This document shows positions 45,980 to 55,704 of a stretch of 61,641 nt of DNA, one piece after another. The stretch covers positions 1 to 61,641 of the forward strand of contig MHBE01000055.1 of NCBI GenBank assembly GCA_001803205.1. The letters are read 5' to 3'. This DNA is from Lentisphaerae bacterium GWF2_38_69 (lineage in GTDB: Bacteria > Verrucomicrobiota > Lentisphaeria > Victivallales > GWF2-38-69). How positions within the stretch are numbered: position 1 is the stretch's first letter; each line of letters opens with the position of its first letter. Both the position numbers and the translations under genes were made by a program. The notes below the pieces were generated by a model. It did not search any database. It saw nothing but the letters and a program-made list of their open reading frames with translations, and was not told where the DNA came from.

Positions 45980-47498
45980 ATGACTGATAACTCTATTAAA
46001 GAAATTAACAGGCAATACGAACTTGCCGATATTAATTTTGACTCCCGGTTGTGGAATCATGATTTAGCCCCAATAAAAATTGCATCAAGAGTCTGGACAA
46101 AATGGACTATGATGACATTATGGGAGGCCATGATTATAAGCATTCCAGCTTATATGTTAGAATCAAGTCTTATCGGGAATGGCATGAATATATGGCAGGC
46201 TGTCACGACTATTGCTCTTGGCAATATAATTGTTCTTATTCCAATGGCTCTTATCGCTCATCCCGATCCAAAGTATGGGTTCCATTCCCTGTTCTTATAA
46301 GAAGCAGCTTTGGAACACAAGGAGCAAAATTCACAGCTTTACTTAGAGCCTTTGTAGCGTGCGGATGGTTCGGAATTCAATCCTGCAAGCAGGCAATGCT
46401 CTTTATATAATATTTGTATTATTCTTCCCATCATTAATGACCTCAACCTATCTTGGAAATTTTCTGTCAATTGATTTATGGCATCTCATCTGCATAATAA
46501 TCATTATCATCTTTCAAATGTTTGTCATACATTTTGGCATGCCTATGATCAAGAAGATTGAAGTATTCGCAGCTCCATTACTGTTGCTGCTAGGAATAAT
46601 TCTGCTGGGATGGGCGTGGGTTGCTACAAGAGGATCAACTGAAAGTATTTTTAAAGCTTCTGAATTGCTGTCTCAGAAAAGCCACATAGGGTTCTGGACG
46701 GAGTTTTGGCCCGGGCTAACAGCAATAGTTGGTTTCTGGGCTACTTTAGCCTTAAATATCCCCGATTTTACCAGATTTGTCAGATCACAAAAAGATCAAA
46801 TCCTTGGTCAGGCTATGGGGATGCCCACTACAATGACTCTGATATCATTTATCGGAATAATAGCTACAAGTGCAACAATTATCGTTTTTGGACAGGCAAT
46901 ATGGAACCCCATTGACCTAATCGGGAAATTTAAACCTTCTTACTTTCTTGTTCTTCCTTTACTTGGGCTTATCCTTGCTACTATATGCTGCAATATGGCT
47001 GAAAATATGGTTTCTTCAGCAAACGATTTTTCCAATCTTCTACCTAAATAGATAAGTTTCAAGAATGGCGGATACATCACATGCGTAATTGGCCTCGTGA
47101 TATTACTATGGAAGCTCATAGCCGATCCTCACGGGTATATATTCAGATGGCTGATTGCATATTGGGCTTTGCTAGGTGCTGTTGGAGGAGTGATGATAGC
47201 AGACTATTATGTTATAAGAAAGACCAAACTTAACTTAAAAGCCTTATTTCAAACCGATGGAGAATATACTTACTCTAAAGGATGGAATATTAAAGCCTTC
47301 CTGGCTGTTTTTATTGGAATATTTCCCAACTTGCCTGGTTTTTGCGTCCAGGTAGGATTGATCAATGTATATGCTTTGCCGTCTTGGATTAATGATTTAT
47401 ATAATTATGCATGGTTTATGTCACTGGGAATATCAATAGTAGTATATTTGGTTATAATGAAGATCACTATTAAAAAACTCAAACCACATAAACTCTAA
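45980..47498 (+). pseudogene. NCS1-family uracil/allantoin-type permease, broken by two frameshifts and a stop
   Basis: Three frames together spell a complete NCS1 permease (about 500 residues, ~12 TM). The first part (45980 to ~46278) has NFDSRLWNHDLAP. A missing G in the GGG run at 46277-46279 shifts to VPFPVLIRSSFGTQGAKFTA. A second missing G at 46384-46385 (TGG expected) shifts to QAGNALYIIF, then through IPDFTRFVRSQKDQ to SSANDFSNLLPK. There TAG at 47049-47051 replaces an expected lysine codon before ISFKNGGYIT and MIADYYVIRKTKLNL. Substrate would be uracil, hydantoin or allantoin; the pyrimidine neighbours favour uracil. Either real decay or base-calling errors in G runs. Confidence 0.85.
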
Positions 47499-47509
47499 AT
47501 AAAAAAAAT

Positions 47510-48220
47510 ATGGAAGATATAATTAAAGCTTTTTTTACATCTTTTGCAGGATTGCTCCTTATACTTTTGCCTATATCCAATCCAATCGGCATGGCGCCTA
47601 ACTTTCTATTTTATACTGAAGCTATTCATAATGAAAGCAGAAGAATTGTAGCTAAAAAAGTTGCCCTTCTATCATTCTCTTTCTCTGTAGGAATACTGAT
47701 TGCAGGCCCGCCTCTACTGCGTTTTTTCGGGATAGATGTTTCATTTATAAGAATAAGCGGTGGACTCCTTCTAGCTATAAGCGGATGGCAGATTTTATCA
47801 TCAGAAGGAAATTCATCATCTAATTATTCTGATAAAAACAAGGATGCTCATAAAAAAATAAAAACACTAAAGGATAGAATCTTCTTCCCTATAGTTTTTC
47901 CTGTTACAGTAGGCTCAGGTTCTGTCGCAATTATCATAACTATGGCAACAGACTATTTTCATGGAAGCTTTAAGGCATATATTATGGTTGCCAGTTATAT
48001 TGGCGGAGCAGCAGCGCTTTTTGTAAATGCTTTTCTCTTCTATATTTGCTATAAATACTCAAGAGAAATTTTCTCTCATGTAGGAAAAACTGGAACAATT
48101 GTTATCTGTAAAATTTCAGCATTTATCCTTATTGCAATAGGCTTACAGGTAGCCTGGGGTGGATTCTACAATGTCATCATTGAACTTTTTAAGGTTTTAA
48201 AATCAGCTAATTTACTCTGA
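47510..48220 (+). CDS. MarC-family integral membrane protein
   Basis: 236 residues, six membrane segments in two repeats. LILLPISNPIGMAPNFLFYT near the start is the family hallmark; a second PIVFPVTVGSGSVAII repeat follows in the second half. A charged loop (~100-125, rich in Asp and Lys) separates the repeats. Function of MarC proteins is unclear; it may be a small-molecule exporter. Twelve bases after the broken permease. Confidence 0.85.
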   Translation: MEDIIKAFFTSFAGLLLILLPISNPIGMAPNFLFYTEAIHNESRRIVAKKVALLSFSFSVGILIAGPPLLRFFGIDVSFIRISGGLLLAISGWQILSSEGNSSSNYSDKNKDAHKKIKTLKDRIFFPIVFPVTVGSGSVAIIITMATDYFHGSFKAYIMVASYIGGAAALFVNAFLFYICYKYSREIFSHVGKTGTIVICKISAFILIAIGLQVAWGGFYNVIIELFKVLKSANLL

Positions 48221-48239
48221 ACAAAGACATATTTACCGT

Positions 48240-48262
48240 GCTTTAGTTATGTGAACTAAAGC
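48240..48262. terminator. Perfect 9-bp hairpin between convergent genes (possible terminator)
   Basis: GCTTTAGTT (48240-48248), loop ATGTG, AACTAAAGC (48254-48262). It overlaps the stop codon of the minus-strand aminotransferase. The following TTCTTC is a weak T-tract, so terminator function is uncertain. Confidence 0.4.
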
Positions 48263-49587
48263 TTCTTCACAATCGAATCAGTATACTCAAGGACTTTATC
48301 TATTGCCTCGAGGGATTCGTCAATTTGCTCTCTGGTAATTATTAATGGTGGAGCCATAAATATCTGATCCCACTTGCAATATGTATAAAGCCCCATTTCG
48401 AGACATCTCTTTGATATCTCTCCAGAGATGTTTCTGATAGAATCATTGTAACCTGCAATAGGGGCTTTTGTTTTTCTGTTTGAAACAAGTTCAATACACG
48501 CCCAAAGTCCGATATTTCTCACATCTCCGATAGATTGATGTTTTTCTTTGAGATCGTTCAATTTTTTTGTAAAATATTCGCCCAATATTGCAGTTTTTTC
48601 TATGAGTTTTTCGTTTTTGTAAACTTCTATGTTGGCTATTCCTGCAGCACAAGCAAGAGCATGTCCTGTATATGTTAGTCCGCTTACGAATGGTTTGTCA
48701 TAAAAATAATCCCATATCTTTTTATTCCATATCATAGCACCAAGCGGGACATACCCTGAAGTCAACCCTTTAGCCGTTGTTATTATATCAGGCACAATAT
48801 CAAAGTGTTCTATCCCGAACCATTTCCCTGTCCTTCCCCATCCAGCCATAACCTCATCAGAAATCAAAAGGATCCCATTATCTTCACAAATTTCCTTGAG
48901 TCCTTTCATATAACTCTTTGGAGGAATTATGATTCCATTTGTTCCAACTATAGGTTCAACTATTATTCCAGCAATTGTTTTCGAGCCATCAATCATTATC
49001 TGCGTTTTTAAAACATCAAGAGTCTTTTTCCCACATTCTTCCGGATCATTTGTTCCAAAGGGGCATCTGTATGGATAAGGCCCAAAAAATTTAACAACTC
49101 CAGGCATTCCAGGTTCAGCGGGCCATCTTCTTGGATCGCCTGTGAGAGTGATTGCTCCGGCAGTCGCACCATGATACCCTATCCATGCAGAATATATTTT
49201 GTGCCTGCCGGTAAACCAGCGCGCAGTTTTGATGGCATTCTCATTGGCGTCAGCTCCGCCATTACAAAAAAACACATAATCAAGATCGCCTGGAGTAACT
49301 TCCGATACCATCTTTCCCAGTTTGGCTTTAACCTCAGTAGTCATAGATGGAGAAACATAAGTGAATTTCTCCATCTGATCTTTCATCGCTTTTAGAACAT
49401 GGGGATGACTGTGCCCTACATTAACGCAGATGAGACCTGAAATAAAGTCAGTTATTCGTCGACCCTCAGGCGTGTACATATAAATGCCTTCAGCCCTGTC
49501 TATTGCTATTGGGTTCACTTTGCCCTGCACTGACCAACTGTATATAATGTGTTCTCTATCGAGTTTTTTTATTTCTTCTGATTTCAT
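48256..49587 (-). CDS. Class III PLP aminotransferase (beta-alanine/omega-amino acid:pyruvate type)
   Basis: 443 residues. SGLICVNVGHSHPHVLKAM, AWIGYHGATAGAITLTGDP, the metal/PLP motif LISDEVMAGWGRTGKWF and the PLP lysine in TTAKGLTSGYVPLGAM are all present. Sits 44 bases downstream of an MmsA-type dehydrogenase on the same strand, suggesting beta-alanine to malonate semialdehyde to acetyl-CoA. Taurine, GABA or 3-aminoisobutyrate (from thymine) are other possible donors. Confidence 0.85.
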   Translation of the reverse strand: MKSEEIKKLDREHIIYSWSVQGKVNPIAIDRAEGIYMYTPEGRRITDFISGLICVNVGHSHPHVLKAMKDQMEKFTYVSPSMTTEVKAKLGKMVSEVTPGDLDYVFFCNGGADANENAIKTARWFTGRHKIYSAWIGYHGATAGAITLTGDPRRWPAEPGMPGVVKFFGPYPYRCPFGTNDPEECGKKTLDVLKTQIMIDGSKTIAGIIVEPIVGTNGIIIPPKSYMKGLKEICEDNGILLISDEVMAGWGRTGKWFGIEHFDIVPDIITTAKGLTSGYVPLGAMIWNKKIWDYFYDKPFVSGLTYTGHALACAAGIANIEVYKNEKLIEKTAILGEYFTKKLNDLKEKHQSIGDVRNIGLWACIELVSNRKTKAPIAGYNDSIRNISGEISKRCLEMGLYTYCKWDQIFMAPPLIITREQIDESLEAIDKVLEYTDSIVKKL

Positions 49588-49631
49588 AAAAAGGTCTATT
49601 TAAAATTATAATTATTTATAATGTACTGCCC

Positions 49632-51149
49632 TTATTTCTTTTCCTGCATGTCCAGCATGCCATCCCAGGTGTCAACCTTTTTTCTTGTAGCTTCGGTAAA
49701 CCATTGCGTAGTAATAGATTTTAGCTGAGTATAAAATCTTACACCATCTGTACCCATTACATGTAAGTCGCCAAAGAAAGAGTTTTTATGCCCGGTAAAT
49801 CCGAATATGCCTACAGGAACAGGAGTGCCTACATTAATTCCGACCATCCCTGCATGAGTTCTCTTTGCGAATTCTCTGGCAAAATAACCACTTTGCGTGT
49901 ATATAACTGAGCCATTTGCAAATGGTATGTCATTCATAAGAGTAATGCCTTCCTCAAATGTCTTAACTCGCTTTATACAGATAACAGAGCCAAAAATCTC
50001 TCTTTCTCCGACAGTCATGCCGGGTTTTACATAATCAAATATCGTTGGGCCAATAAAGAATCCGTTTTCATACCCCTTGACCTTTACATTTCGTCCGTCA
50101 AGAACAAGGTTTGCCCCTTCCTCTACTCCTTTTTGTATCCAATTCTTAACAAATTCCATGTGCTTGGCATTGATAACAGGTCCGAGAAGAGAACTCTTAT
50201 CACATCCGTGCCCAACCTTAATCTTCATGGCTTTTTCTTTCAGTTTTTCTACAAGAGCGTTGGCGATATCTTCCTGCACTACGACCACTGGCAGTGCCAT
50301 ACACCTTTCTCCAGCGCAGCCGTAAGTGGCGTTAATTATACCACTAGCAGCCATTTCAAGATTGCAATCATTAAGCACCAGCGCATGGTTTTTGGCCTCA
50401 CATAATGCCTGCACTCTTTTGCCTGCTGCTGCCGCAGTGGCATAAACATGCTTGCCCACAGAAGTAGAACCTACAAAAGTAATTCCTTTCACATCTGGAT
50501 GTTTTACCAGATATTCTGCCATCTCATTTCCACATGTAATAACATTCAACACTCCTTTCGGGAGACCGGACTCAGTCCACAAATCCATAAGCCTTAAAGC
50601 TGATTGAGGAACTTCATTTGCTGGCTTTATAATCATGGTATTTCCAGTTGCGATGCAAAGCGGAGCCATCCATCCTACCGGTATCATTGCAGGGAAATTC
50701 CACGGACAAATACCCAAGAAAACACCAACAGATTCTTTTATCTGAATAGTATCATATCCCTGAGTAATATTCATTACCGTATCACCCTTCATAAGGTGCG
50801 GCGCACCACAGGCAAATTCTATTACTTCTTTACCCTTCAGAACATCCCCCATTCCTTCTTCCCAGCACTTTCCATTTTCAGTACAAACAAGAGTAACAAG
50901 TTCTTCGAGATGTTTATCAATTAGGTTTCTCATATTGAATAGAACCTGGATTCTGCGAACAACAGGAGTATTTGCCCATTCAGGAAATGCCGCTTTAGCA
51001 GCCTGGACAGCCATTTCAACTTCTTCGACTGTAGCCTCAGGAGCCAATGCTATTACTTCACCCGTAGCAGGATTAAAGCATTCAACATATTTATTAGTAT
51101 TGGACTCAACCCCCTGACCGTTAATGAACATTTTTAGTTTCTTCGTCAT
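49632..51149 (-). CDS. mmsA: CoA-acylating (methyl)malonate-semialdehyde dehydrogenase
   Basis: 505 residues from ATG 51149, preceded by GGGAG; a TTG lies one codon upstream. Aldehyde dehydrogenase with FLGICPWNFPAMIP, FVGSTSVGKHVYATAAAAGK and the catalytic cysteine in YGCAGERCMALPVVV, which is the MmsA-type pattern. Turns malonate semialdehyde into acetyl-CoA or methylmalonate semialdehyde into propionyl-CoA. Valine and inositol breakdown are alternative roles, but the pyrimidine genes and aminotransferase support uracil/thymine catabolism. Confidence 0.92.
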   Translation of the reverse strand: MTKKLKMFINGQGVESNTNKYVECFNPATGEVIALAPEATVEEVEMAVQAAKAAFPEWANTPVVRRIQVLFNMRNLIDKHLEELVTLVCTENGKCWEEGMGDVLKGKEVIEFACGAPHLMKGDTVMNITQGYDTIQIKESVGVFLGICPWNFPAMIPVGWMAPLCIATGNTMIIKPANEVPQSALRLMDLWTESGLPKGVLNVITCGNEMAEYLVKHPDVKGITFVGSTSVGKHVYATAAAAGKRVQALCEAKNHALVLNDCNLEMAASGIINATYGCAGERCMALPVVVVQEDIANALVEKLKEKAMKIKVGHGCDKSSLLGPVINAKHMEFVKNWIQKGVEEGANLVLDGRNVKVKGYENGFFIGPTIFDYVKPGMTVGEREIFGSVICIKRVKTFEEGITLMNDIPFANGSVIYTQSGYFAREFAKRTHAGMVGINVGTPVPVGIFGFTGHKNSFFGDLHVMGTDGVRFYTQLKSITTQWFTEATRKKVDTWDGMLDMQEKK

Positions 51150-51510
51150 CAACTCTCCCTTTTAGTTATTTATATTGCGTTAAATGGCATTATCTTAATA
51201 AACTTACCATACCCTGCTTGTCCCAGGGATTCTACCTTATCCTTATTCCGCTTAGCTGCTTTTTCCCATCTTGAGAAAACCATAATGGTATACCTATGAC
51301 TTCTTTTCCTTCGTAAGAATTGTAATCTACATTCATATGGAGTGTCCTATAACTAAGCGTGTATTTCTGTTTGAAATTTTAATTTGCCCTTTTTGTTTCT
51401 TAAACATTTCAATAAATTATTGCAAGCATTTAGCATTTCTTTATAATTCTTTTGAAATTGAATTCCATAAAAGTTTAACTAATGCCTGTTTCATTAAAAG
51501 GTAATTTTTG
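51150..51510. other. Intergenic gap between mmsA and the pilus-like operon
   Basis: About 360 bases. The right end holds the promoter at 51420-51447. The rest has no supported gene; a 34-codon minus-strand frame (starting near 51337, MNVDYNSYEGKEV) has no recognisable homology. No RNA gene seen. Confidence 0.4.
51420..51447 (+). promoter_or_regulatory. Near-consensus promoter for the pilus-like operon
   Basis: TTGCAA, 16-base spacer, perfect TATAAT, 63 bases before the ATG at 51511. AAAAGG at 51496-51501 is the ribosome binding site. Confidence 0.6.
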
Positions 51511-53283
51511 ATGTCAAAAAAGGATTTTGTTCTTACAGTAGATGTCGGAGCATGCAGCCTCAAAGCAGCAGAATTCTTCCAAAAAAGCAATAAATTGGAA
51601 CTTATTGATTTTTCCTGCGTTGAGTATTCATCAGAGATTACTGATGACAACAGACATTCTGAAATATACAAAACTTTCACTGAAATTCTTCAAACTCACA
51701 AATTTAAAGCAAGAAGGCTATACCTTTCCATATCCGGCCAGGAAGTGTTCACAAGATTTGCCAAAATTCCAACAGCTTCAACCGTCAAGGATCAGAAACT
51801 CCAGCAGCTTGTTAATTACGAAGCCAGACAGAACATACCTTATCCCATAGAAGAAGTGACATGGGATTATCAGCTTATTAATATCGCTGATTCCAGTAGT
51901 GAAGAAATGAGCATAATGTATGCTGTAATAAAGAACGATATTATATTGAGCATTGTCAGTGTTTTTGAAAGATGCGGATTTGAAACAGTTCTTGTAGGAA
52001 CGAGCCCTACAGCTACATACAATTGTATGTGTGCTATGAAAATTGATGAAATGGAACCTTCTGCGCTTATAAATATCGGGGGAAGATGTACCAATATAAT
52101 TTTTGTTGGTAAAGGGAAATTTTTCGCAAGATCAATTCCGCTTGGCGGGTATTCAATTACACAGCAGATAAGCAAAGATTTGAACATACCTTTTAACGAG
52201 GCCGAAAATCTGAAAAGAACAACAGGCTATGTATCATTGGGAAGTAATTATCAGGAAGGAGATCAACAAAGCATAGCAATATCCACAAGCATCAGAAATA
52301 TAATGATCAGGATTCACGGCGAAATAAATCGGTCAATAAATATTTATAAATCACAGCACCCGGATAATAATTTTGCGAAAGTTTATTTAGCCGGGGGCAG
52401 TTCTGTAATAAAATATACCGATTCTTTTCTCGAAGAAAAACTTAAACTTCCTATCGAATATCTTAATCCTGCTAACCTGGTATCTATTCATGATTCAGTT
52501 AATAAAGAGGAACTGGCTTCAGTTGTACATATTTTTCCGGAACTCGTCGGGCTTGCTGTAAATTCAGTCACATCCTGTCCAATAGAAATTTCACTTGTCC
52601 CTGAATTCATTAGGAACAAGCATAATTTAAGACGAAAAACCCCTTATTTTTATGCTATTTCAGTTACATTTATTATGTGTCTGGCAATTTTTTATTGGGG
52701 AATGCGCACTCAGCGTGAGCTTATTGATGATCTTATTATAACTACTACGGATCAAACCAGGAAAATACAGGAAAGCGTAACCAATGTAACAGTACTCACT
52801 AAAGAACTCGATACGCAAAAAAAAATATATAATTCTGTTTTCCAGGCTTTAGAAGAGAGGAATTCATGGTATGAAATTCTTGATTCTATTCAAAAAGCTT
52901 TACCGGATAATACTTGGCTGGTGCTTATCGAACCTTCCGGAAAACCTAATATTACTACGGACAAAGAACCTCTGCCTGAAACCGGAATCAAATCTATTTT
53001 TGGCAAGCCTAAAACCCGTTATCCTCAGGCCGTTGTTACTTCTGATTCCACTTCAACTGCTATTGAGTGGATAAGAGTAAAAGCTCATACGCTTGTTTTA
53101 TTTAAAAGCTTAAAAACGACTGAACCTGAAAAATTTAAAGAAAATCTTCTTAAAATGGCCACTTTCTCTGCAAATGCCGAAGATATAGTCATAGTTGACT
53201 ATAAAACTCCATTAAAAGAATCAGATAACATAAGTTCATTTGATATGATAATAAAATTAAGAAAACCTATAAAAGAACCATGA
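51511..53283 (+). CDS. PilM-PilN fusion, type IV pilus-like assembly platform protein
   Basis: 590 residues. The first ~365 form a PilM actin-like ATPase: TVDVGACSLKAAEF, ALINIGGRCTNIIFV, the ARSIPLGGYSITQQIS block and VYLAGGSSVIKY. A membrane helix (~378-396) follows, then a PilN-like periplasmic part with a coiled coil (QTRKIQESVTNVTVLTKELD) and a ferredoxin-like fold region (WYEILDSIQKALPDNTWLV). PilM and PilN are separate in typical type IV pilus operons; GspL of type II secretion has the same fused plan. It organises the inner-membrane ring. The next gene overlaps by four bases. Confidence 0.85.
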   Translation: MSKKDFVLTVDVGACSLKAAEFFQKSNKLELIDFSCVEYSSEITDDNRHSEIYKTFTEILQTHKFKARRLYLSISGQEVFTRFAKIPTASTVKDQKLQQLVNYEARQNIPYPIEEVTWDYQLINIADSSSEEMSIMYAVIKNDIILSIVSVFERCGFETVLVGTSPTATYNCMCAMKIDEMEPSALINIGGRCTNIIFVGKGKFFARSIPLGGYSITQQISKDLNIPFNEAENLKRTTGYVSLGSNYQEGDQQSIAISTSIRNIMIRIHGEINRSINIYKSQHPDNNFAKVYLAGGSSVIKYTDSFLEEKLKLPIEYLNPANLVSIHDSVNKEELASVVHIFPELVGLAVNSVTSCPIEISLVPEFIRNKHNLRRKTPYFYAISVTFIMCLAIFYWGMRTQRELIDDLIITTTDQTRKIQESVTNVTVLTKELDTQKKIYNSVFQALEERNSWYEILDSIQKALPDNTWLVLIEPSGKPNITTDKEPLPETGIKSIFGKPKTRYPQAVVTSDSTSTAIEWIRVKAHTLVLFKSLKTTEPEKFKENLLKMATFSANAEDIVIVDYKTPLKESDNISSFDMIIKLRKPIKEP

Positions 53284-54515
53284 AGCTTAAGTTTAAATTT
53301 AATATAGACTTCATTAAGAGAAATCCATTAATCAGTTCGATTATCGGATTTGCCATTCTTATCTCTATTCTCCTGATTTATATGATATACAGCGAAAATA
53401 ATACGAGGCTTGAATCCGGACAGGGTCTTGAGAGTTTAAAACAAAAAATAGTTATCTTAAACTCTACAACACCATATCCTTCCGAGCAAAACATAAAGTT
53501 GTTAAAAAATGATATTCATTTATTAAAAGTAAATACATATTTTTTTGAAGATGTATTCGGAAATGTATATGCCAAGCCTCTTTTAGCTTTCATAAAACAG
53601 CTTAACAAGCATGATATTAAAATTTATGAATCTTCTTTAGCTGAACTTGAAAAAAATGACACTGCTGAGTCAGAAAAGAAACAGGAAGAAATAAAAGCTA
53701 AAATAGAAGCATTAAAAAATATATCTGATGATAATTTGGTCTATTCCTTTATCAATTCATGGAAATCTTTTATCGAAGATGAGAAGAAAAACAAAGTAGA
53801 GCTTTCTATCAGTGAAATTTTTAATAATTTCAGTAAAAATAAAAATTATACTTCTGAAGACTTTGATGAAGCCAGAAAAGCTTTTCTTATAGAAATCCAA
53901 AAACTTACTTTAGAGCCATTAAATATTGAAATAATAAACGATTACATTCTCGCTGCTTTGGGTATCCCTTTGGATTTCTCAAGAATAAGATGCAAAAATA
54001 CCGTATCGGACATCGAAGTTGAATTAAATCGAATACTTGTAGCAAATAATGTAATGGTTACCGGGGGTAAACTTACTCTTTTTACGGAATTTTCTTCTGT
54101 TCCTAATGATGATGAAATTCCTTATATAATAAATTATTGCAGGTTTCTTGAGGATTTATTTCAAAGAGCTGCTAAATCAAATATTGAATCCATTGAGTAT
54201 TATAAAAAAATTAATGGTCTTAAAGGAACTGAAGACGCTAATTTTCTCATATTTAAATATCAGATAGATGTGATGACATCTATGGAAACTTTGAGAATAT
54301 TCCTAAATAATCTTCAGGAATCATACAAAGAAAACAGAATATACATAATAAAATCGCTAAAAATTTCAACTGTTCAAGACAGTGCTAACAACCTTCCGCC
54401 TTTTGATTCTAAAGCGACTTTACCACAGCAAATTAAAATACTCATTGGAACTTCTGACATGCTCAAAGCTTCAATCATACTTGATTATGTCATTTTCAAA
54501 AAGAAGGTTTTTTAA
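53280..54515 (+). CDS. Inner-membrane pilus-like system protein (PilO / Amuc_1100-like position)
   Basis: 411 residues. One membrane helix (~16-37), then a long Lys/Glu-rich periplasmic part with coiled-coil character (~40-200) and a globular C-terminal region (~270-405) where YQIDVMTSMETLRIFLNNL and an Ile/Lys-rich strand recall PilO-type ferredoxin-like domains. Position between the PilM/PilN fusion and a PilP-like gene also fits PilO. In Akkermansia the equivalent slot is Amuc_1100; homology is by position and plan, not proven. Confidence 0.65.
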   Translation: MKLKFKFNIDFIKRNPLISSIIGFAILISILLIYMIYSENNTRLESGQGLESLKQKIVILNSTTPYPSEQNIKLLKNDIHLLKVNTYFFEDVFGNVYAKPLLAFIKQLNKHDIKIYESSLAELEKNDTAESEKKQEEIKAKIEALKNISDDNLVYSFINSWKSFIEDEKKNKVELSISEIFNNFSKNKNYTSEDFDEARKAFLIEIQKLTLEPLNIEIINDYILAALGIPLDFSRIRCKNTVSDIEVELNRILVANNVMVTGGKLTLFTEFSSVPNDDEIPYIINYCRFLEDLFQRAAKSNIESIEYYKKINGLKGTEDANFLIFKYQIDVMTSMETLRIFLNNLQESYKENRIYIIKSLKISTVQDSANNLPPFDSKATLPQQIKILIGTSDMLKASIILDYVIFKKKVF

Positions 54516-54518
54516 CGA

Positions 54519-55694
54519 ATGAAAACAACCTTTGTCAAAAAGAACTGGGAAAAGATTGTACTTATATTAATCTTTGCCCTTCTCCTTTTGGCCCTTATCT
54601 GGCTGGTTAAACTTTTTCAGGAAACTCAGGAAACAAAAGCAACAGGTCTGACATATATTGTAAACAGGGCTCCCTACAAAACACTTCAGCCTTCTTTCTA
54701 TAATTTTTCAGCTGAACTTCAAAAAAGCATTCTATGGGTGACATCTACAAAGCGCGATACGAATCTTAATGATGAATTTTATATTGTCTCTTATACAGAT
54801 TTTATGAAACCCTTCAAGATAACAAGGTCTAATGCTCCCAAAGCAGACGGCAAGCTGATTCCATACGATTATTATAAGCTCGGTTTCTGCCCCATAACAA
54901 AAGAAAAACTTCAGATTCCAGATGCCGATGTGATTGAAAGAACTTCAGATTCCGATGCTGATACCATTCCTGATCAAATAGAGAAACAATACGGCCTAAA
55001 TCCGGCAAATCCTGCTGACGCCTATTATGACCTTGATAAAGACTCGTTTACAAACCTCCAAGATTATCAGTATAATCCTAACGGCATTGATAATCCCAAA
55101 ATACATCCCCCTATTATAAGAAGACTTATCCTTTCCGGCATATCAAAGGCTAAAGTCCCTTTTATAATTAAGAATATTGTTAAATCAGGCAAAAATAAAA
55201 AATTATGGAATATACAGATTAACTTTGATGATCCTTCAATTTCTCCAAGTACAAAATTCCTAAAAATAGGCTCAACCGTTGAATTGCCAACTCTTTCTTA
55301 TAAAATTACCGATATTATAGAAAAAACATATGAAAAGCTTGACCCTAAACTTGGCACCCTAATTACATATGATAATTCTATTGTCGTACTTCAAACCACA
55401 AAAGGGGAAAAGATTCAAGCTCAAGTTGATAAAACAATTTATGAAAAAGATAATCTTGTAATAGTTAAAGACATTTTTTCCACTGAAGAATATAAAATCA
55501 GGATTAACAACACAGTTACTCTTGGAAATAGTTATATAGGCATAGAGGAATATATTCTTTCTGATATAATTATTGATGATACTTCCGCAAATGAGTCGCT
55601 GGTTTTTGAAAGAGACGGCAAGACCTATAGCGTAAAAAATACTACAGACTATATGAAACCTCTTTCATCTTTAAATGTCCAAAAAAAGGATTGA
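54519..55694 (+). CDS. Inner-membrane pilus-like protein with calcium-binding insert (PilP/GspC or Amuc_1099-like)
   Basis: 391 residues. One membrane helix (~12-31). Residues ~144-184 hold a thrombospondin-type-3/dockerin-like Ca motif: DSDADTIPDQIEKQYGLNP then a second DLDKDSFTNLQDYQ loop. Two strand-rich domains follow (~210-290 and ~300-380), the place where PilP or GspC would contact the secretin. The stop lies ten bases before the preferred secretin start. The motif resembles extracellular Ca-stabilised repeats, so the protein is periplasmic. Assignment to Amuc_1099-like proteins is an inference from layout. Confidence 0.68.
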   Translation: MKTTFVKKNWEKIVLILIFALLLLALIWLVKLFQETQETKATGLTYIVNRAPYKTLQPSFYNFSAELQKSILWVTSTKRDTNLNDEFYIVSYTDFMKPFKITRSNAPKADGKLIPYDYYKLGFCPITKEKLQIPDADVIERTSDSDADTIPDQIEKQYGLNPANPADAYYDLDKDSFTNLQDYQYNPNGIDNPKIHPPIIRRLILSGISKAKVPFIIKNIVKSGKNKKLWNIQINFDDPSISPSTKFLKIGSTVELPTLSYKITDIIEKTYEKLDPKLGTLITYDNSIVVLQTTKGEKIQAQVDKTIYEKDNLVIVKDIFSTEEYKIRINNTVTLGNSYIGIEEYILSDIIIDDTSANESLVFERDGKTYSVKNTTDYMKPLSSLNVQKKD

Positions 55695-55704
55695 TTTACA
55701 TATA

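Noticed and set aside
47049-47051. TAG as a recoded sense codon in the NCS1 gene
   Set aside because: rpmF and ftsK end with TAG in this window, and two frameshifts in the same gene point to decay or sequence errors.
51150-51340. Short minus-strand frame beginning MNVDYNSYEGKEV
   Set aside because: 34 codons, no ribosome binding site of note and no homology recognised; a second frame in the same DNA looks equally plausible, so it is probably chance.
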